NCBI GenBank assembly: GCA_965208525.1
Contig: OZ242340.1
Coordinates: forward strand, 2,170,001 to 2,234,000
Reading direction: 5' to 3'
Source: VXYL01 sp965208525
GTDB taxonomy: Bacteria > Pseudomonadota > Gammaproteobacteria > Pseudomonadales > Azotimanducaceae
DNA: 64,000 nucleotides
Shown: in pieces, positions 24,761 through 33,385 of the stretch
Layout of the letters: each line of letters starts with the position of its first letter
Position numbering within the stretch: position 1 is the first letter of the stretch
Notes under the pieces: model-generated
Database searches by the model: none
What the model saw: the letters and a program-made list of their open reading frames with translations, nothing else
Told to the model about the DNA's origin: nothing
Made by a program: the position numbers and the translations under genes

Positions 24761-25858
24761 GTGCTTGCGCGTTGCCGTAGGAAAGACGCGTTGACGCCGG
24801 GCGAGTTGCACCGCAGGAATACCGACGCCGGGTTCGATGCGGATCCGGCGCAACTCGCGGTGGTGGAACGGCTCGATGCGTTGCACATGCGGCTGGCTGC
24901 CGGGTCGGCTCCTGGGCGAGGCTTGGGTCGCCTGCTCGCACGACGACGAGCACCGGTGCGCGGCATGTATCTGTGGGGCAGTGTCGGGCGTGGCAAGACC
25001 TATCTTATGGACCTACTGCACGAGTCAGCGCCGGGAGATCGTCTGCGACTGCATTTCCACCGCTTCATGCAGCGTGTTCATGCGGAACTCGGTCGTCTTG
25101 CCGGAAGGCCGGATCCTTTGCGCGACGTGGCGGACGGCATCGCCACCGAGGCTCGGCTTTTATGTTTCGACGAGTTCTTCGTCTCGGACATCGGCGATGC
25201 CATGATCTTGGCGGAGCTGCTGGGTCATCTGTTCGAGCGGCGCGTTACGTTGGTGGCGACCTCGAATGTCGCGCCGTCGCACCTGTACGAAAACGGCTTG
25301 CAAAGGCGCCGCTTCCTGCCGGCGATACGGCTCATCGAGCAAAACTGCGATGTGGTGGCAATGGCAGGGGAGGTGGACTTCCGGCTGCGAGTATTGCGTC
25401 AGTCGGAGATATACCGATCGGCCACCGACGAGGCGGGTCTCGCACGGAGCTTTCGCGAGCTTTGTCCCGGGGCTGCGGAGCGTGATGCGCGGCTCCAGGT
25501 CAATGGCCGCAGCATTCTTGCCCGACAGCGGGGCAAGGACGTGGTTTGGTTTGAGTTTGGTGAAATCTGTGACGGCCCGCGCAGTCAGAATGACTACATT
25601 GAAATCGCGCGTGAGTTCCATGCGGTGGTGGTGAGCGGTGTTCCCGTGTTCACGCCGGCCACGGAGGATCAGGCGCGACGCTTCATCAGCCTCATCGACG
25701 AGTTCTACGATCACAACGTGAAGATGCTGTTTTCCGCCCACGCTCCGGTGGAACGGTTGTATCAGGGGGAGCGACTCGGCTTCGAGTTCCGGCGAACCGA
25801 GAGCCGCATCATCGAGATGCAGGGCGAGGAGTACCTAGGCCGCACCCATAGGGCATAG
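24761..25858 (+). CDS. zapE: Cell division ATPase ZapE (AFG1-like)
   Basis: A 365-residue P-loop ATPase of the AFG1/ZapE family, which associates with the Z-ring under stress or low oxygen. The Walker A motif GSVGRGKT is at 73-80 and is followed by YLMDLLHE. The Walker B segment LLCFDEFFVSDIGDAMIL is the family hallmark. VTLVATSNVAPSHLYENGLQR then marks sensor and arginine positions. The GTG at 24761 is the upstream start. A TTG at 24791, preceded by AGGAAAG, begins LTPGELHRRN and aligns better with the usual N-terminus, so the start is uncertain. Confidence 0.9.
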   Translation: MLARCRRKDALTPGELHRRNTDAGFDADPAQLAVVERLDALHMRLAAGSAPGRGLGRLLARRRAPVRGMYLWGSVGRGKTYLMDLLHESAPGDRLRLHFHRFMQRVHAELGRLAGRPDPLRDVADGIATEARLLCFDEFFVSDIGDAMILAELLGHLFERRVTLVATSNVAPSHLYENGLQRRRFLPAIRLIEQNCDVVAMAGEVDFRLRVLRQSEIYRSATDEAGLARSFRELCPGAAERDARLQVNGRSILARQRGKDVVWFEFGEICDGPRSQNDYIEIAREFHAVVVSGVPVFTPATEDQARRFISLIDEFYDHNVKMLFSAHAPVERLYQGERLGFEFRRTESRIIEMQGEEYLGRTHRA

Positions 25859-25878
25859 GGGACGGGGCATTTCCCCCG

Positions 25879-25919
25879 GCGCGCTGACGGGCGCGTTGGC
25901 GGTTGCTGCGCAATTGCTT
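25879..25919 (+). repeat. Degenerate single copy of the array's double-hairpin core
   Basis: GGCGCGCTGACGGGCGCG followed by GGTTGCTGCGCAATTGC matches, with several changes, the CGCGCCC...GGGCGCG and GCAGTTCGC...GCGAACTGC core of the 12340-12816 repeat. It lies in the gap after zapE. The call rests only on similarity by eye. Confidence 0.45.
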
Positions 25920-26010
25920 CAGATGCGGCGATGAACTCGCCCAGGGGAGGCGACAAGCCAGCCCCAACGAGGCAATTCCAAACGCAAACTGACCGTAAAC
26001 CTAACTCCGC

Positions 26011-26586
26011 TCAAGGAATCAGCAGTTTGCACCCCCAGCCGTCTCCCACACGCTCGAAGAGGCGCCGATCATGCACGCCGGTATCGTTGTCTAGGGCCAG
26101 TCGATCGACACGCTCGGGGTGTAGGAAGAAGCCAAGTGCGTTGTCCGGAGCCACGTCGGATTCCATCTGTGCCAATCGAGCCAGCAGTGTCTCTCGATCC
26201 TCCACGGCACTGCCTTGCGGCGAGCGCTGATATAGCCAGTCGAGGCGTTTGGCCGCTAGTGGACGAAGTTGCCAGCTCTCTCGCACGATTTGGGGTTCCA
26301 TGGCTTCGAGCCGGCAGGAGATTCGATATTGCACTCCGAGACTCGGCAGCCATGCCAAGACCGAGATGCGGTCGCCGTGGCCGAACTCGTTCGCCTTGGG
26401 GCTGCTGCCGCTCAAGAATATCCCTAATCGCGAGTCGATATCGCGCAACACGAGCACCCTTGCCTGCGGTTCGCCGGTTGCATCAACACTGCTCACCACG
26501 CAAAGGTTGGCATTTCCGTCACCCTGTTCCCGGGCGCTCGCGCGATCGTGCCCGAGTGTCGCAATGGGGTCAGTCGAATCCATCAT
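26011..26586 (-). CDS. Pyridoxamine 5'-phosphate oxidase (PNPOx) fold flavoprotein, PdxH-like
   Basis: A 191-residue protein with the FMN-binding split-barrel pattern of PNPOx: LCVVSSVDATGEPQARVLVLRD near the N-terminus, FLSGSSPKANEF for phosphate contacts, QYRISCRLEAM, and a C-terminal dimerised segment TGVHDRRLFERVGDGW. The C-terminus aligns with PdxH RLHDR...DAWKIDRLAP, but the substrate-binding Arg of RLH is replaced (GVH). The PLP-pathway role is therefore uncertain. PdxH is near 218 residues, and this protein is shorter. It lies alone on the minus strand, downstream of the gene for the Ala/Pro-rich membrane protein. Confidence 0.65.
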   Translation of the reverse strand: MMDSTDPIATLGHDRASAREQGDGNANLCVVSSVDATGEPQARVLVLRDIDSRLGIFLSGSSPKANEFGHGDRISVLAWLPSLGVQYRISCRLEAMEPQIVRESWQLRPLAAKRLDWLYQRSPQGSAVEDRETLLARLAQMESDVAPDNALGFFLHPERVDRLALDNDTGVHDRRLFERVGDGWGCKLLIP

Positions 26587-26656
26587 GCATACCGCAAAGG
26601 CAGACCAGTGTACACGTGTGAGAAACGGGCAGGGGTTGCGAGATTGGAAGGGGGCG

Positions 26657-26689
26657 ACCGACTGCCGCCCGCTGCGGGCGACAGTCGGT
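26657..26689 (-). terminator. Long GC hairpin, likely terminator of the minus-strand gene at 26704
   Basis: ACCGACTG pairs with CAGTCGGT outside, and CGCCC with GGGCG inside, around the loop GCTGC. It begins 15 bases past the stop. A T run is absent, as often in GC-rich genomes. Confidence 0.55.
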
Positions 26690-26703
26690 CTCGGCAGGGC
26701 TGA

Positions 26704-27294
26704 TCAGAAGTTCCCTCGCGTGTCGCCCGATTCAGGAGCGGGGGCTGTGTCCGCGTCCGCGGTCGGAGCGGCGTCGGGGGCGGCCCCCTCGGCTTCGGTG
26801 CCAGCTTCCGCTGCTGCAGCACGCTGACGGGGCGCGGGATTGTCGCGTGGGTCGGCCGGGTCCTTGGTGGCGGCGAAGACGATTTGATACTGGATCTTGT
26901 CGTCGATGTTGGCATCCGCCATGATCTGGTTGATTTCCTTACGGATATCGGATCGCGAAACACCTTCTTTGTAGTAGCGGTCGCGAATGTAGTCAATTCG
27001 CTTTTGGCCATTGGGGAGCATCACGGCCCTACCCCGGCCGCGAGCACGCGCTGGCATCGGTTGGGAAGGTGCTGGCGCGGCGGCGGTTTCGGCTTGCACC
27101 GGCTCGGGCGGTGGCGCGGCCTGCACCACGGGTGCCGGTGCCGGCTCGCTGGCCTTGCGGGCTACGGTCGCCATGTCGCGTTGGATTTCGCTCAGGCGAA
27201 ATGCAATGTCGGGCATCTGATCAGCTACACGCCAGGCAAAGTAGGTGACGATGGCGCCCAGAACGGCGATGATGGTCAACAGGATTTCTTCCAT
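26704..27294 (-). CDS. Membrane-anchored protein with Ala/Pro-rich linkers, unknown function
   Basis: A 196-residue protein. One N-terminal transmembrane helix (about residues 3-22, ILLTIIAVLGAIVTYFAW) is followed by a short coiled stretch, an Ala/Pro/Glu linker (about 50-85), a compact central region (VMLPNGQKRIDYIRDRYYKE, then SRSDIRKEINQIMADANID) and an acidic Ala-rich disordered tail. The central part looks helical and could be the functional module. No family is recognised. The ATG follows GGGGAG at good spacing. It is transcribed leftward from a gap shared with the RsmB-like methyltransferase gene. Confidence 0.6.
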   Translation of the reverse strand: MEEILLTIIAVLGAIVTYFAWRVADQMPDIAFRLSEIQRDMATVARKASEPAPAPVVQAAPPPEPVQAETAAAPAPSQPMPARARGRGRAVMLPNGQKRIDYIRDRYYKEGVSRSDIRKEINQIMADANIDDKIQYQIVFAATKDPADPRDNPAPRQRAAAAEAGTEAEGAAPDAAPTADADTAPAPESGDTRGNF

Positions 27295-27500
27295 GAGCAA
27301 CTCCCCTCGGTTCCCTTTCGATGGTGTGGCTGGCTTGACAACGCATATGTTGTGAGAAGCTGTTAACGTGGCCTTGCCAAAAACGGGCGCAAAGAATAGC
27401 ATTTTGTTCACATCGTGCAACCATCGCACCGGAAAGGGCCGCACCCTTTCCCCTACAAGTAGAATCCACCCATCGTGACGCGTGGCGTTTGCAAAACAAG

Positions 27501-28391
27501 ATGCCTTTGCCGACTGAATTTGTTGACAGGGTCGAACACGAACTCGGAGCGGACCTGGCCGGCCGCATTGTGGCAAGTATGTCGGAACCGAAGCGAGTCG
27601 CCTGGTGGGTCAACCCCTTGCGGTCGTGTGCGGCGGAGTCGCTGCCACACGGAGAGCCGCTGGGGAGTTTGTCGGGAGTGATGACCTGCGCGCCAGGCGA
27701 GCGGCAATCGGTCATGCACCATCCGGCAGCCACGACGGGAGCCATCTATCCCATCAACCCATCGAGTGTAGTTGCCGTCCTGGCCCTCGTGCCCGTGCCG
27801 GGAGAAGAGATTCTCGACCTTGCCGCAGCGCCCGGCGGCAAATCGATACTCATCGCCGCAAGGATGAACAACACCGGCAGACTGGCGGCAGTCGAGTCGG
27901 TGCGCAAGCGATTCCTGCGAATGCGCGCCAATCTGCATCGTTGTGGGGTCACTATGTCGAAATGCTATCTTGACGATGGCAGGAACACGGGCAGGAAGAC
28001 CCCGGAACGCTTCGATCGCGTGCTTCTCGACGCACCTTGCTCTTCGGAAGGACGATTCCGCACTGACGATGTGAACACTACGCGTCGCTGGCGGCCCCGC
28101 AAGGTGGTGGAGGCATCGCGCAAACAACGGACACTCATAGACTCCGCATTCCGTTGTTTAAAGCCCGGCGGCGTGTTGGTGTACTGCACATGCACTTTCG
28201 CGCTAAAGGAAAACGAGGAAGTAGTGGAATGGTTGTTGCGACGCCATGAAACTGCTGAACTGCACCCGTTTCGCTTCGACGGAGTGCCGGGTGAGCAGGG
28301 AGGGCTGGCCGGCACTTTGCGCATCGTCCCCGACGACATCTTTGACGGCTTTTTCGTTGCAGTGATCCACAAGGCGCTGGCTGCCACATAG
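27501..28391 (+). CDS. RsmB/NOP-family RNA (cytosine-5) methyltransferase
   Basis: A 296-residue SAM-dependent m5C RNA methyltransferase. The SAM site is LDLAAAPGGKS (106-115). The two catalytic cysteines are in DAPCSSEGR (C180, motif IV) and YCTCTF (C231, motif VI). The C-terminal part ends with the usual DGFFVAVI strand. The protein is shorter than RsmB or RsmF and has no extra RNA-binding C-terminal domain, so the target (rRNA or tRNA) is unknown. TTG at 27489 is an alternative start four codons earlier. It converges with the ABC exporter gene (20-base gap). Confidence 0.88.
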   Translation: MPLPTEFVDRVEHELGADLAGRIVASMSEPKRVAWWVNPLRSCAAESLPHGEPLGSLSGVMTCAPGERQSVMHHPAATTGAIYPINPSSVVAVLALVPVPGEEILDLAAAPGGKSILIAARMNNTGRLAAVESVRKRFLRMRANLHRCGVTMSKCYLDDGRNTGRKTPERFDRVLLDAPCSSEGRFRTDDVNTTRRWRPRKVVEASRKQRTLIDSAFRCLKPGGVLVYCTCTFALKENEEVVEWLLRRHETAELHPFRFDGVPGEQGGLAGTLRIVPDDIFDGFFVAVIHKALAAT

Positions 28392-28411
28392 GGACGCGCC
28401 CTGCCGCAGGA

Positions 28412-30229
28412 TCAAGCTGCCGAGTCGCGCACGTCCGGTTCCAGAAACTGCGCGAGAGCGAACTCTCGATAAAGCGCATTGGTTGCCACCAAGGCGCTGT
28501 GGGTACCCGAAGCGATCGTGCGGCCTTCGTCGAGGACGATGATTCGATCTGCTTGACGAACAGTGGAGAGGCGGTGTGCCACGATCAGCACCGTGCGCTT
28601 GCCCTTCTGCAGTTCAAGCGCCGTGCGAATCGCTTCCTCCGAACGAGCGTCCAAGGCACTGGTGGCCTCGTCCACGAGCAGGATGCCTGGCTGTCCGGGC
28701 AAGGCCGGTGCCGCCAGAAAGGCGCGAGCGATGGCAAGTCGTTGCCGCTGGCCCCCGGAAAGACCGACGCCTCCCTCACCAACGTTGGTTTCGATGCCGT
28801 CTGGCAGCGCCGTGACGAAATCTGCGGCATGGGCGTCTTCAAGGGCAGCCTCGACATCGGCTGGCTTCGCCTCCGCTGCGCCGTAGGCGAGGTTGTCCGC
28901 GATGGAGCCGGCGAACAGGACTGCGTCCTGTGGCACCGGCGCCATTTGCCCGCGGAGGTCCGAGAGAGATTGCGCCCGTACGTCCACGCCGCCCACCAGC
29001 ACCATGCCCTCATCCACATCGTGGAAGCGCAGGACCAAGTCGAGCGTGGTGCTCTTGCCGGCGCCGGATGGCCCAACCAGCGCCACCATCTCGCCGGGTT
29101 CCACCACGAATGAGACATCGTCGAGCACGTTGGCAGAAGGGCGAGACGGATAGCGAAACGACACCCGTCGAAACTCGATGCGGCCCGGCGTCGTTTGCGC
29201 GGTGGGCGTGTTCGGCTCCGGCAGCCGGGACGATGATGCCAATAGCTCCATCAGTCGCTCGGCGGCGCCGGCAGCACGCTGGATTTCACCCCAAACCTCG
29301 CTCAAGGCGCCGACGGATCCGGCAACGACGAACGCGTAGAAGATGAACGCCACCAACTCGCCTTGGGTGGTGCGCCCTGAGAGCACGTCCTGACCGCCGA
29401 TCCACAGCATGGTCGCGACCGCCGCCAGCACCAGCACCATTACCGTCGCGACAAGCCAGGCGCGCTGGCGAATGCGCTGAACTGCCACCTCGAAGGCTCG
29501 ATTGACGTGGCGGCGGAATGCGTCGAGGTCCCGTCGCTCGCGCCGGAACGCCTGTACCACGCGAATGTGTCGCAGCGATTCGCCGGCGTAGCTGCCGACA
29601 TCGGCGATGCGATCTTGGCTTGAACGCGACAGTCGCCGCACGCGGCGGCCAAAGAACACCACCGGCAGCACGACGAGAGGGACGCACGCCAGCACTAGCA
29701 GCGACAGGCGTGCGTTCGTCACCACCAATAGACAGACGCCGCCCACACCCATCAGCAGGTTGCGCAGAGCGATGGATACCGATGAGCCGATCACCGTCTG
29801 CACCAGCGTGGTGTCCGTGGTGATGCGAGAGGAGATTTCGGTGGGGCGGTTGGTGTCGAAGAAGCCGGGGTGCAGGCGGACCAGGCGCGCATACACTGCG
29901 GTGCGAATGTCGGCGCTGACGCGCTCGCCAACCCAGGAGACGAGGTAGAAGCGAATCCACGTCCCGGCGGTGAGAACGAGCACGAGCACTGCGAACACGA
30001 GAATGCTCGCCTGCAACACGTCCACGGAGTCTTGGGCGAGGCCACGATCCACCAACAGCCGCAACCCTTGCCCCACCGACAGCGTCACGGAAGCCGTGAC
30101 CAGCAAGGCGACGAACGCGCCGACGGCCCGCCATCGATATGGCGCGACAAAGGACCAAATGGGCAACAGCCGGGTCAGGTCCTTCGTTGCCGTCCGCGCG
30201 CTTTCGTCTGGTCTCGTGTCCGCCACCAC
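28412..30229 (-). CDS. ABC exporter, fused membrane and ATPase domains (MsbA/MDR type)
   Basis: A 605-residue half-transporter. The membrane domain (about residues 1-320) has six helices, including VWPIWSFVAPYRWRAVGAF-like helix one and WVGERVSADIRTAVYARL. The ATPase domain (about 345-590) has Walker A GPSGAGKST, signature LSGGQRQR, Walker B ILLVDEATSALD and the H-loop IVAHRLSTVRQAD. A homodimer would export lipids or drugs. The GTG start at 30229 lies in a run of overlapping GTG codons. It is the only gene of its strand here. Substrate unknown; a lipid A flippase role is possible but unproven. Confidence 0.9.
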   Translation of the reverse strand: MVADTRPDESARTATKDLTRLLPIWSFVAPYRWRAVGAFVALLVTASVTLSVGQGLRLLVDRGLAQDSVDVLQASILVFAVLVLVLTAGTWIRFYLVSWVGERVSADIRTAVYARLVRLHPGFFDTNRPTEISSRITTDTTLVQTVIGSSVSIALRNLLMGVGGVCLLVVTNARLSLLVLACVPLVVLPVVFFGRRVRRLSRSSQDRIADVGSYAGESLRHIRVVQAFRRERRDLDAFRRHVNRAFEVAVQRIRQRAWLVATVMVLVLAAVATMLWIGGQDVLSGRTTQGELVAFIFYAFVVAGSVGALSEVWGEIQRAAGAAERLMELLASSSRLPEPNTPTAQTTPGRIEFRRVSFRYPSRPSANVLDDVSFVVEPGEMVALVGPSGAGKSTTLDLVLRFHDVDEGMVLVGGVDVRAQSLSDLRGQMAPVPQDAVLFAGSIADNLAYGAAEAKPADVEAALEDAHAADFVTALPDGIETNVGEGGVGLSGGQRQRLAIARAFLAAPALPGQPGILLVDEATSALDARSEEAIRTALELQKGKRTVLIVAHRLSTVRQADRIIVLDEGRTIASGTHSALVATNALYREFALAQFLEPDVRDSAA

Positions 30230-30308
30230 TCGAATCGTAGCCCGGATCGTCAGCGAGTGCTCTGGGGCGCTCGCTCCGGATGGGTGGCCTGTGTTGGCAA
30301 CGTCTGCA

Positions 30309-30398
30309 CCAGCGCCCTTGCGGGCGTACGCCTACGGGTTCGCTGTCGCTCACCACTTCGGCCATGAGGCCAGCCGTTCCAGGGCGCAGCCTTCTAGG
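30309..30398 (-). repeat. Dispersed modular repeat, copy C
   Basis: On the minus strand this reads CTAGAAGGCTGCGCC, then AACGGC, TGGCC, GGTGAGCG and GCGAACCCGTAGGCG, ending with CGCCCGCAAGGGCG. The order and most bases match copy B at 55021-55150 and copy A at 42628-42712. The GCAGTTCGC hairpin module of copy B is missing. It sits upstream of the ABC exporter and TPR protein genes, in their divergent gap. Confidence 0.75.
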
Positions 30399-30491
30399 CG
30401 CATTCAGTCAGGCGAATGTCCCCCTTGCGCGCCGGTTCGATGTAGCCTTTACTTCCTGTACGCACCCACGGCACATCGAGGGGCTGCCAAC

Positions 30492-31799
30492 ATGCTTGTC
30501 CGGTCACACCATCGGGGGCCGACGACGGACGTTACGCGCACATGGCGTGCTCGCTTGGCACTGGCGGCACTTGTCGTTGCCGCGGGGCTGAGCCCGGCGA
30601 GCGCCGACGCCGAGGAGCGGGAAGGGACGCTCCGGCCAGACGAGGCCGCCGCACTTGAGCAAATGCAAGCGGGCCTCAACACGCGTGAATACGCCCGCGT
30701 GATCGTCCAGGGCGAAGATCTCGTAGCGGCGATCGAGGCACGGTCGCACCGCTACGACACGGATCTCATCGCGCCGCTTAGCCTGCTCGCCGAAGCCCTG
30801 CTGCGCGGCGGAGATGCCGTTCGTGCTGACGGCGTTTTCGAGCGAGCACTGCACCTCGTGCGTGTGAATGACGGCCCGGTGAGCCTCAGCCAACTGCCGC
30901 TGGTGTATCGCCAGGCGGATGCCCGCAACCGTATGGGCGCACGCGGGCTTGCCAACGACCGCGAGGAGTTCGCACTGGACCTGCTCATCCGAGGCCACGG
31001 CATCGACAGCCCTGAGATCATCGATGGCCTGCTGCGCCTCGGCGACTGGTATGCCCAGAACCGCTACCACATCTCCGCTCGCATAATTTACAAGCACCTC
31101 ACCGCCCTTGCCGAGGAGCATCTGCCTGAAGGGGATGCACGCACGCTGCACGCCTGGCGCGGCTATGCCGAGTCCTACCGGCGCATTGTCTGGCCGCTGC
31201 CGCGCCGTCCCAACACCGGCGGCTTCCGCACCGGACCGCCGCTCGATCTTTACGACTGGCGCATCCTGCAAGGCTATGATCCGTTCGAGCACTACCATTT
31301 GCGGCGGCGAGCCCATGACAAGGGGGAGCTTGCCCTCAAGACCGTGATCGGCCATCTCGAGGCCACCGGCACCACCGCCGAGCTTGCCGAGGCGATGCTG
31401 GAACTGGCCGACTTGCACATGCTCTACCGGCGCTACAGCCAGGCATATGAGCAATACCGTCGTGTTCGCGCCACGCTGGCGTCCGATGCCGAGGCGCTTG
31501 CGCGCGTCTTTGACGAGCCCGTGCCGATCTACCTGCCACTGCCCACCGGCCGCGGCGGTGGTGGCGGCTCTTGGAAGGGCGTCGTGGAGCTTGCGCTAAC
31601 CATCACCCACCGAGGCGACGTAGTCGGCCGCCGCACCGTGCGGGCCGAGCCCGGCGGCATAATTGAGCACCGGGTGCGGATGGCTGCACGCCGGGCTCGC
31701 TACCGGCCGGCATTCGATGGCGACCGACCCATCAAGAGCTTCAACGTTCCGCTGGAATACACCTACAGCTATCTGCCCGGTACCGTCGCCTCGCGGTAG
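30492..31799 (+). CDS. Exported TPR protein with TonB-like C-terminal domain
   Basis: A 435-residue protein with a signal peptide (about residues 17-37, ending SPASADA). A helical region with tetratricopeptide-like repeats follows (about 50-310). A Pro/Gly-rich stretch (LPLPTGRGGGGGS) then leads into a C-terminal domain of about 75 residues (VELALTITHRGDVVGR, YRPAFDGDRPIKSFNVPLEYTY) that resembles the TonB C-terminal fold. Similar exported TPR-TonB_C fusion proteins occur in many gammaproteobacteria without a known role. GAGGGG precedes the ATG. The promoter region contains dispersed repeat copy C. Confidence 0.7.
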   Translation: MLVRSHHRGPTTDVTRTWRARLALAALVVAAGLSPASADAEEREGTLRPDEAAALEQMQAGLNTREYARVIVQGEDLVAAIEARSHRYDTDLIAPLSLLAEALLRGGDAVRADGVFERALHLVRVNDGPVSLSQLPLVYRQADARNRMGARGLANDREEFALDLLIRGHGIDSPEIIDGLLRLGDWYAQNRYHISARIIYKHLTALAEEHLPEGDARTLHAWRGYAESYRRIVWPLPRRPNTGGFRTGPPLDLYDWRILQGYDPFEHYHLRRRAHDKGELALKTVIGHLEATGTTAELAEAMLELADLHMLYRRYSQAYEQYRRVRATLASDAEALARVFDEPVPIYLPLPTGRGGGGGSWKGVVELALTITHRGDVVGRRTVRAEPGGIIEHRVRMAARRARYRPAFDGDRPIKSFNVPLEYTYSYLPGTVASR

Positions 31800-31919
31800 C
31801 GATCTGTCCGACTTCGCCAACCGGGATACGATCGGGGAGGGGACGCGCCACTCGGCGCTTGATTTCGCATCGTCGAGCCGCCACAGTGCGCCCGCTTCAA
31901 GCCTTCAGGAATCATCTTT

Positions 31920-33371
31920 GTGAGCGAAATCGCCTTCGGCTCCGCAGTCGAGCTTGCCGCCGCCATAAAGGGCCGCGAGATTGGCTGCGTTGAACTCTTG
32001 CAGCACTTCCTTGACCGCGTGGACCGGTACAACGAACGCCTCAACGCCATCATCGTCCAGCGCCGCGACGAGGCCCTCGCCGAGGCCCGCGAGGCCGATG
32101 CGGCGCTTGCGCGGGGCGACGATGTGGGGCCGCTGCATGGCGTGCCCATGACGGTGAAGGAGTCCTATGACGTCACCGGCACGCCGACCACCTGGGGCGT
32201 TCCCCGGCTCAAAGACAACATCGCCGAGCGTGACGCACTCTCCATCGAGCGGTTGCGGCGGGCAGGCGCGATCATCTTCGGCAAGACCAACGTGCCGCTC
32301 TTGTTGTCCGACTTCCAGAGCTACAACGAAATCTACGGCACCACCAACAATCCTTGGGACGTCAAGCGCGCGCCGGGCGGTTCTTCGGGTGGTTCGGCGG
32401 CAACCCTGGCGGCGGGGCTCACGGGGCTCGAAACCGGCTCCGACATCGGCGGCTCCATCCGCAACCCAGCCCACTTCTGCGGCGTCTTCGGCCACAAGCC
32501 CACCTGGAACCTGCTGCCGCCCCGAGGCCACGCGATGCCGGGAGTGCTGACGCCTTCCGACATCTCCGTCATCGGGCCGCTCGCCCGCTCTGCCGCGGAC
32601 CTCGAGACGGCGGTGCGGGTCATGGCAGGCCCGGACGAAATCGCCGCGCGCGGGCTCAGGCTGGAGTTGCCGGGCCTCGCCAAGGCACCGTCCGACCTCA
32701 AGGTGGCGGTTTGGCGCGATGACGAGGCGGCACCGGTGGATGCCAGCGTCTCTGCACGGGTGGACCTCGTCGCCGATGCCCTCGCGAGTCTCGGCGCCGA
32801 ACTCGACTACGACGCCCGGCCGGTGGAGCCCGGGCATTCGCACGAGACATACCAGCGCTTGTTGCAGGCGACGATGGCGGCGCGCATTCCCGAAGAGCAA
32901 TACCTGCGTGCCGTGGCAAGGGCGGATGCCCTGGCAGCGGACGACGACAGCCTCGCAGCCATCTCGGCGCGCGCCCAGGTGGCACGCTTCCGCGACTGGA
33001 GCGCTGCCAACGAGGCGCGCACGCATCTGCGCTGGCAGTGGCACCGGTTCTTTGCCGAGTACGACATTCTGCTCACACCGATCATGGCCACGTCTGCCAT
33101 CGAGCACGACCACCGCCCCATGGGCGAGCGCACGGTCTCGGTAAACGGCGAACCACAGGACTACTTCCGCCAGGTGTTTTGGTCTGGTCTGACCGGGGTG
33201 GCCTATCTGCCGTCCACCATCGTGCCCACCGGGCCGGACGACTCCGGGCTGCCCATCGGCGTGCAGCTCGCAGGGCCCGAATACGGCGACCTCATCACGA
33301 TTGGCGTCGCCGAGCTGCTCGAACGCGAGGGCTTTGCGTTCCGCGCCCCGCCGGGCTTCGACGGCGCTTGA
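31920..33371 (+). CDS. Amidase-signature family amidohydrolase
   Basis: A 483-residue amidase. The Ser-cisSer-Lys centre is visible: the lysine in HGVPMTVKESYDV, the Gly/Ser-rich signature APGGSSGGSAATLAAGL with the structural serine, and the nucleophile in GSDIGGSIRNPA. It hydrolyses a linear amide or a related compound. GatA-type amidation is unlikely because gatB and gatC are not nearby. The start is GTG after AGGAA. It precedes mvaD by 14 bases, and the same-strand run continues to the carboxylesterase. Substrate unknown. Confidence 0.88.
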   Translation: MSEIAFGSAVELAAAIKGREIGCVELLQHFLDRVDRYNERLNAIIVQRRDEALAEAREADAALARGDDVGPLHGVPMTVKESYDVTGTPTTWGVPRLKDNIAERDALSIERLRRAGAIIFGKTNVPLLLSDFQSYNEIYGTTNNPWDVKRAPGGSSGGSAATLAAGLTGLETGSDIGGSIRNPAHFCGVFGHKPTWNLLPPRGHAMPGVLTPSDISVIGPLARSAADLETAVRVMAGPDEIAARGLRLELPGLAKAPSDLKVAVWRDDEAAPVDASVSARVDLVADALASLGAELDYDARPVEPGHSHETYQRLLQATMAARIPEEQYLRAVARADALAADDDSLAAISARAQVARFRDWSAANEARTHLRWQWHRFFAEYDILLTPIMATSAIEHDHRPMGERTVSVNGEPQDYFRQVFWSGLTGVAYLPSTIVPTGPDDSGLPIGVQLAGPEYGDLITIGVAELLEREGFAFRAPPGFDGA

Positions 33372-33385
33372 GGCAGCCCTCAAGG

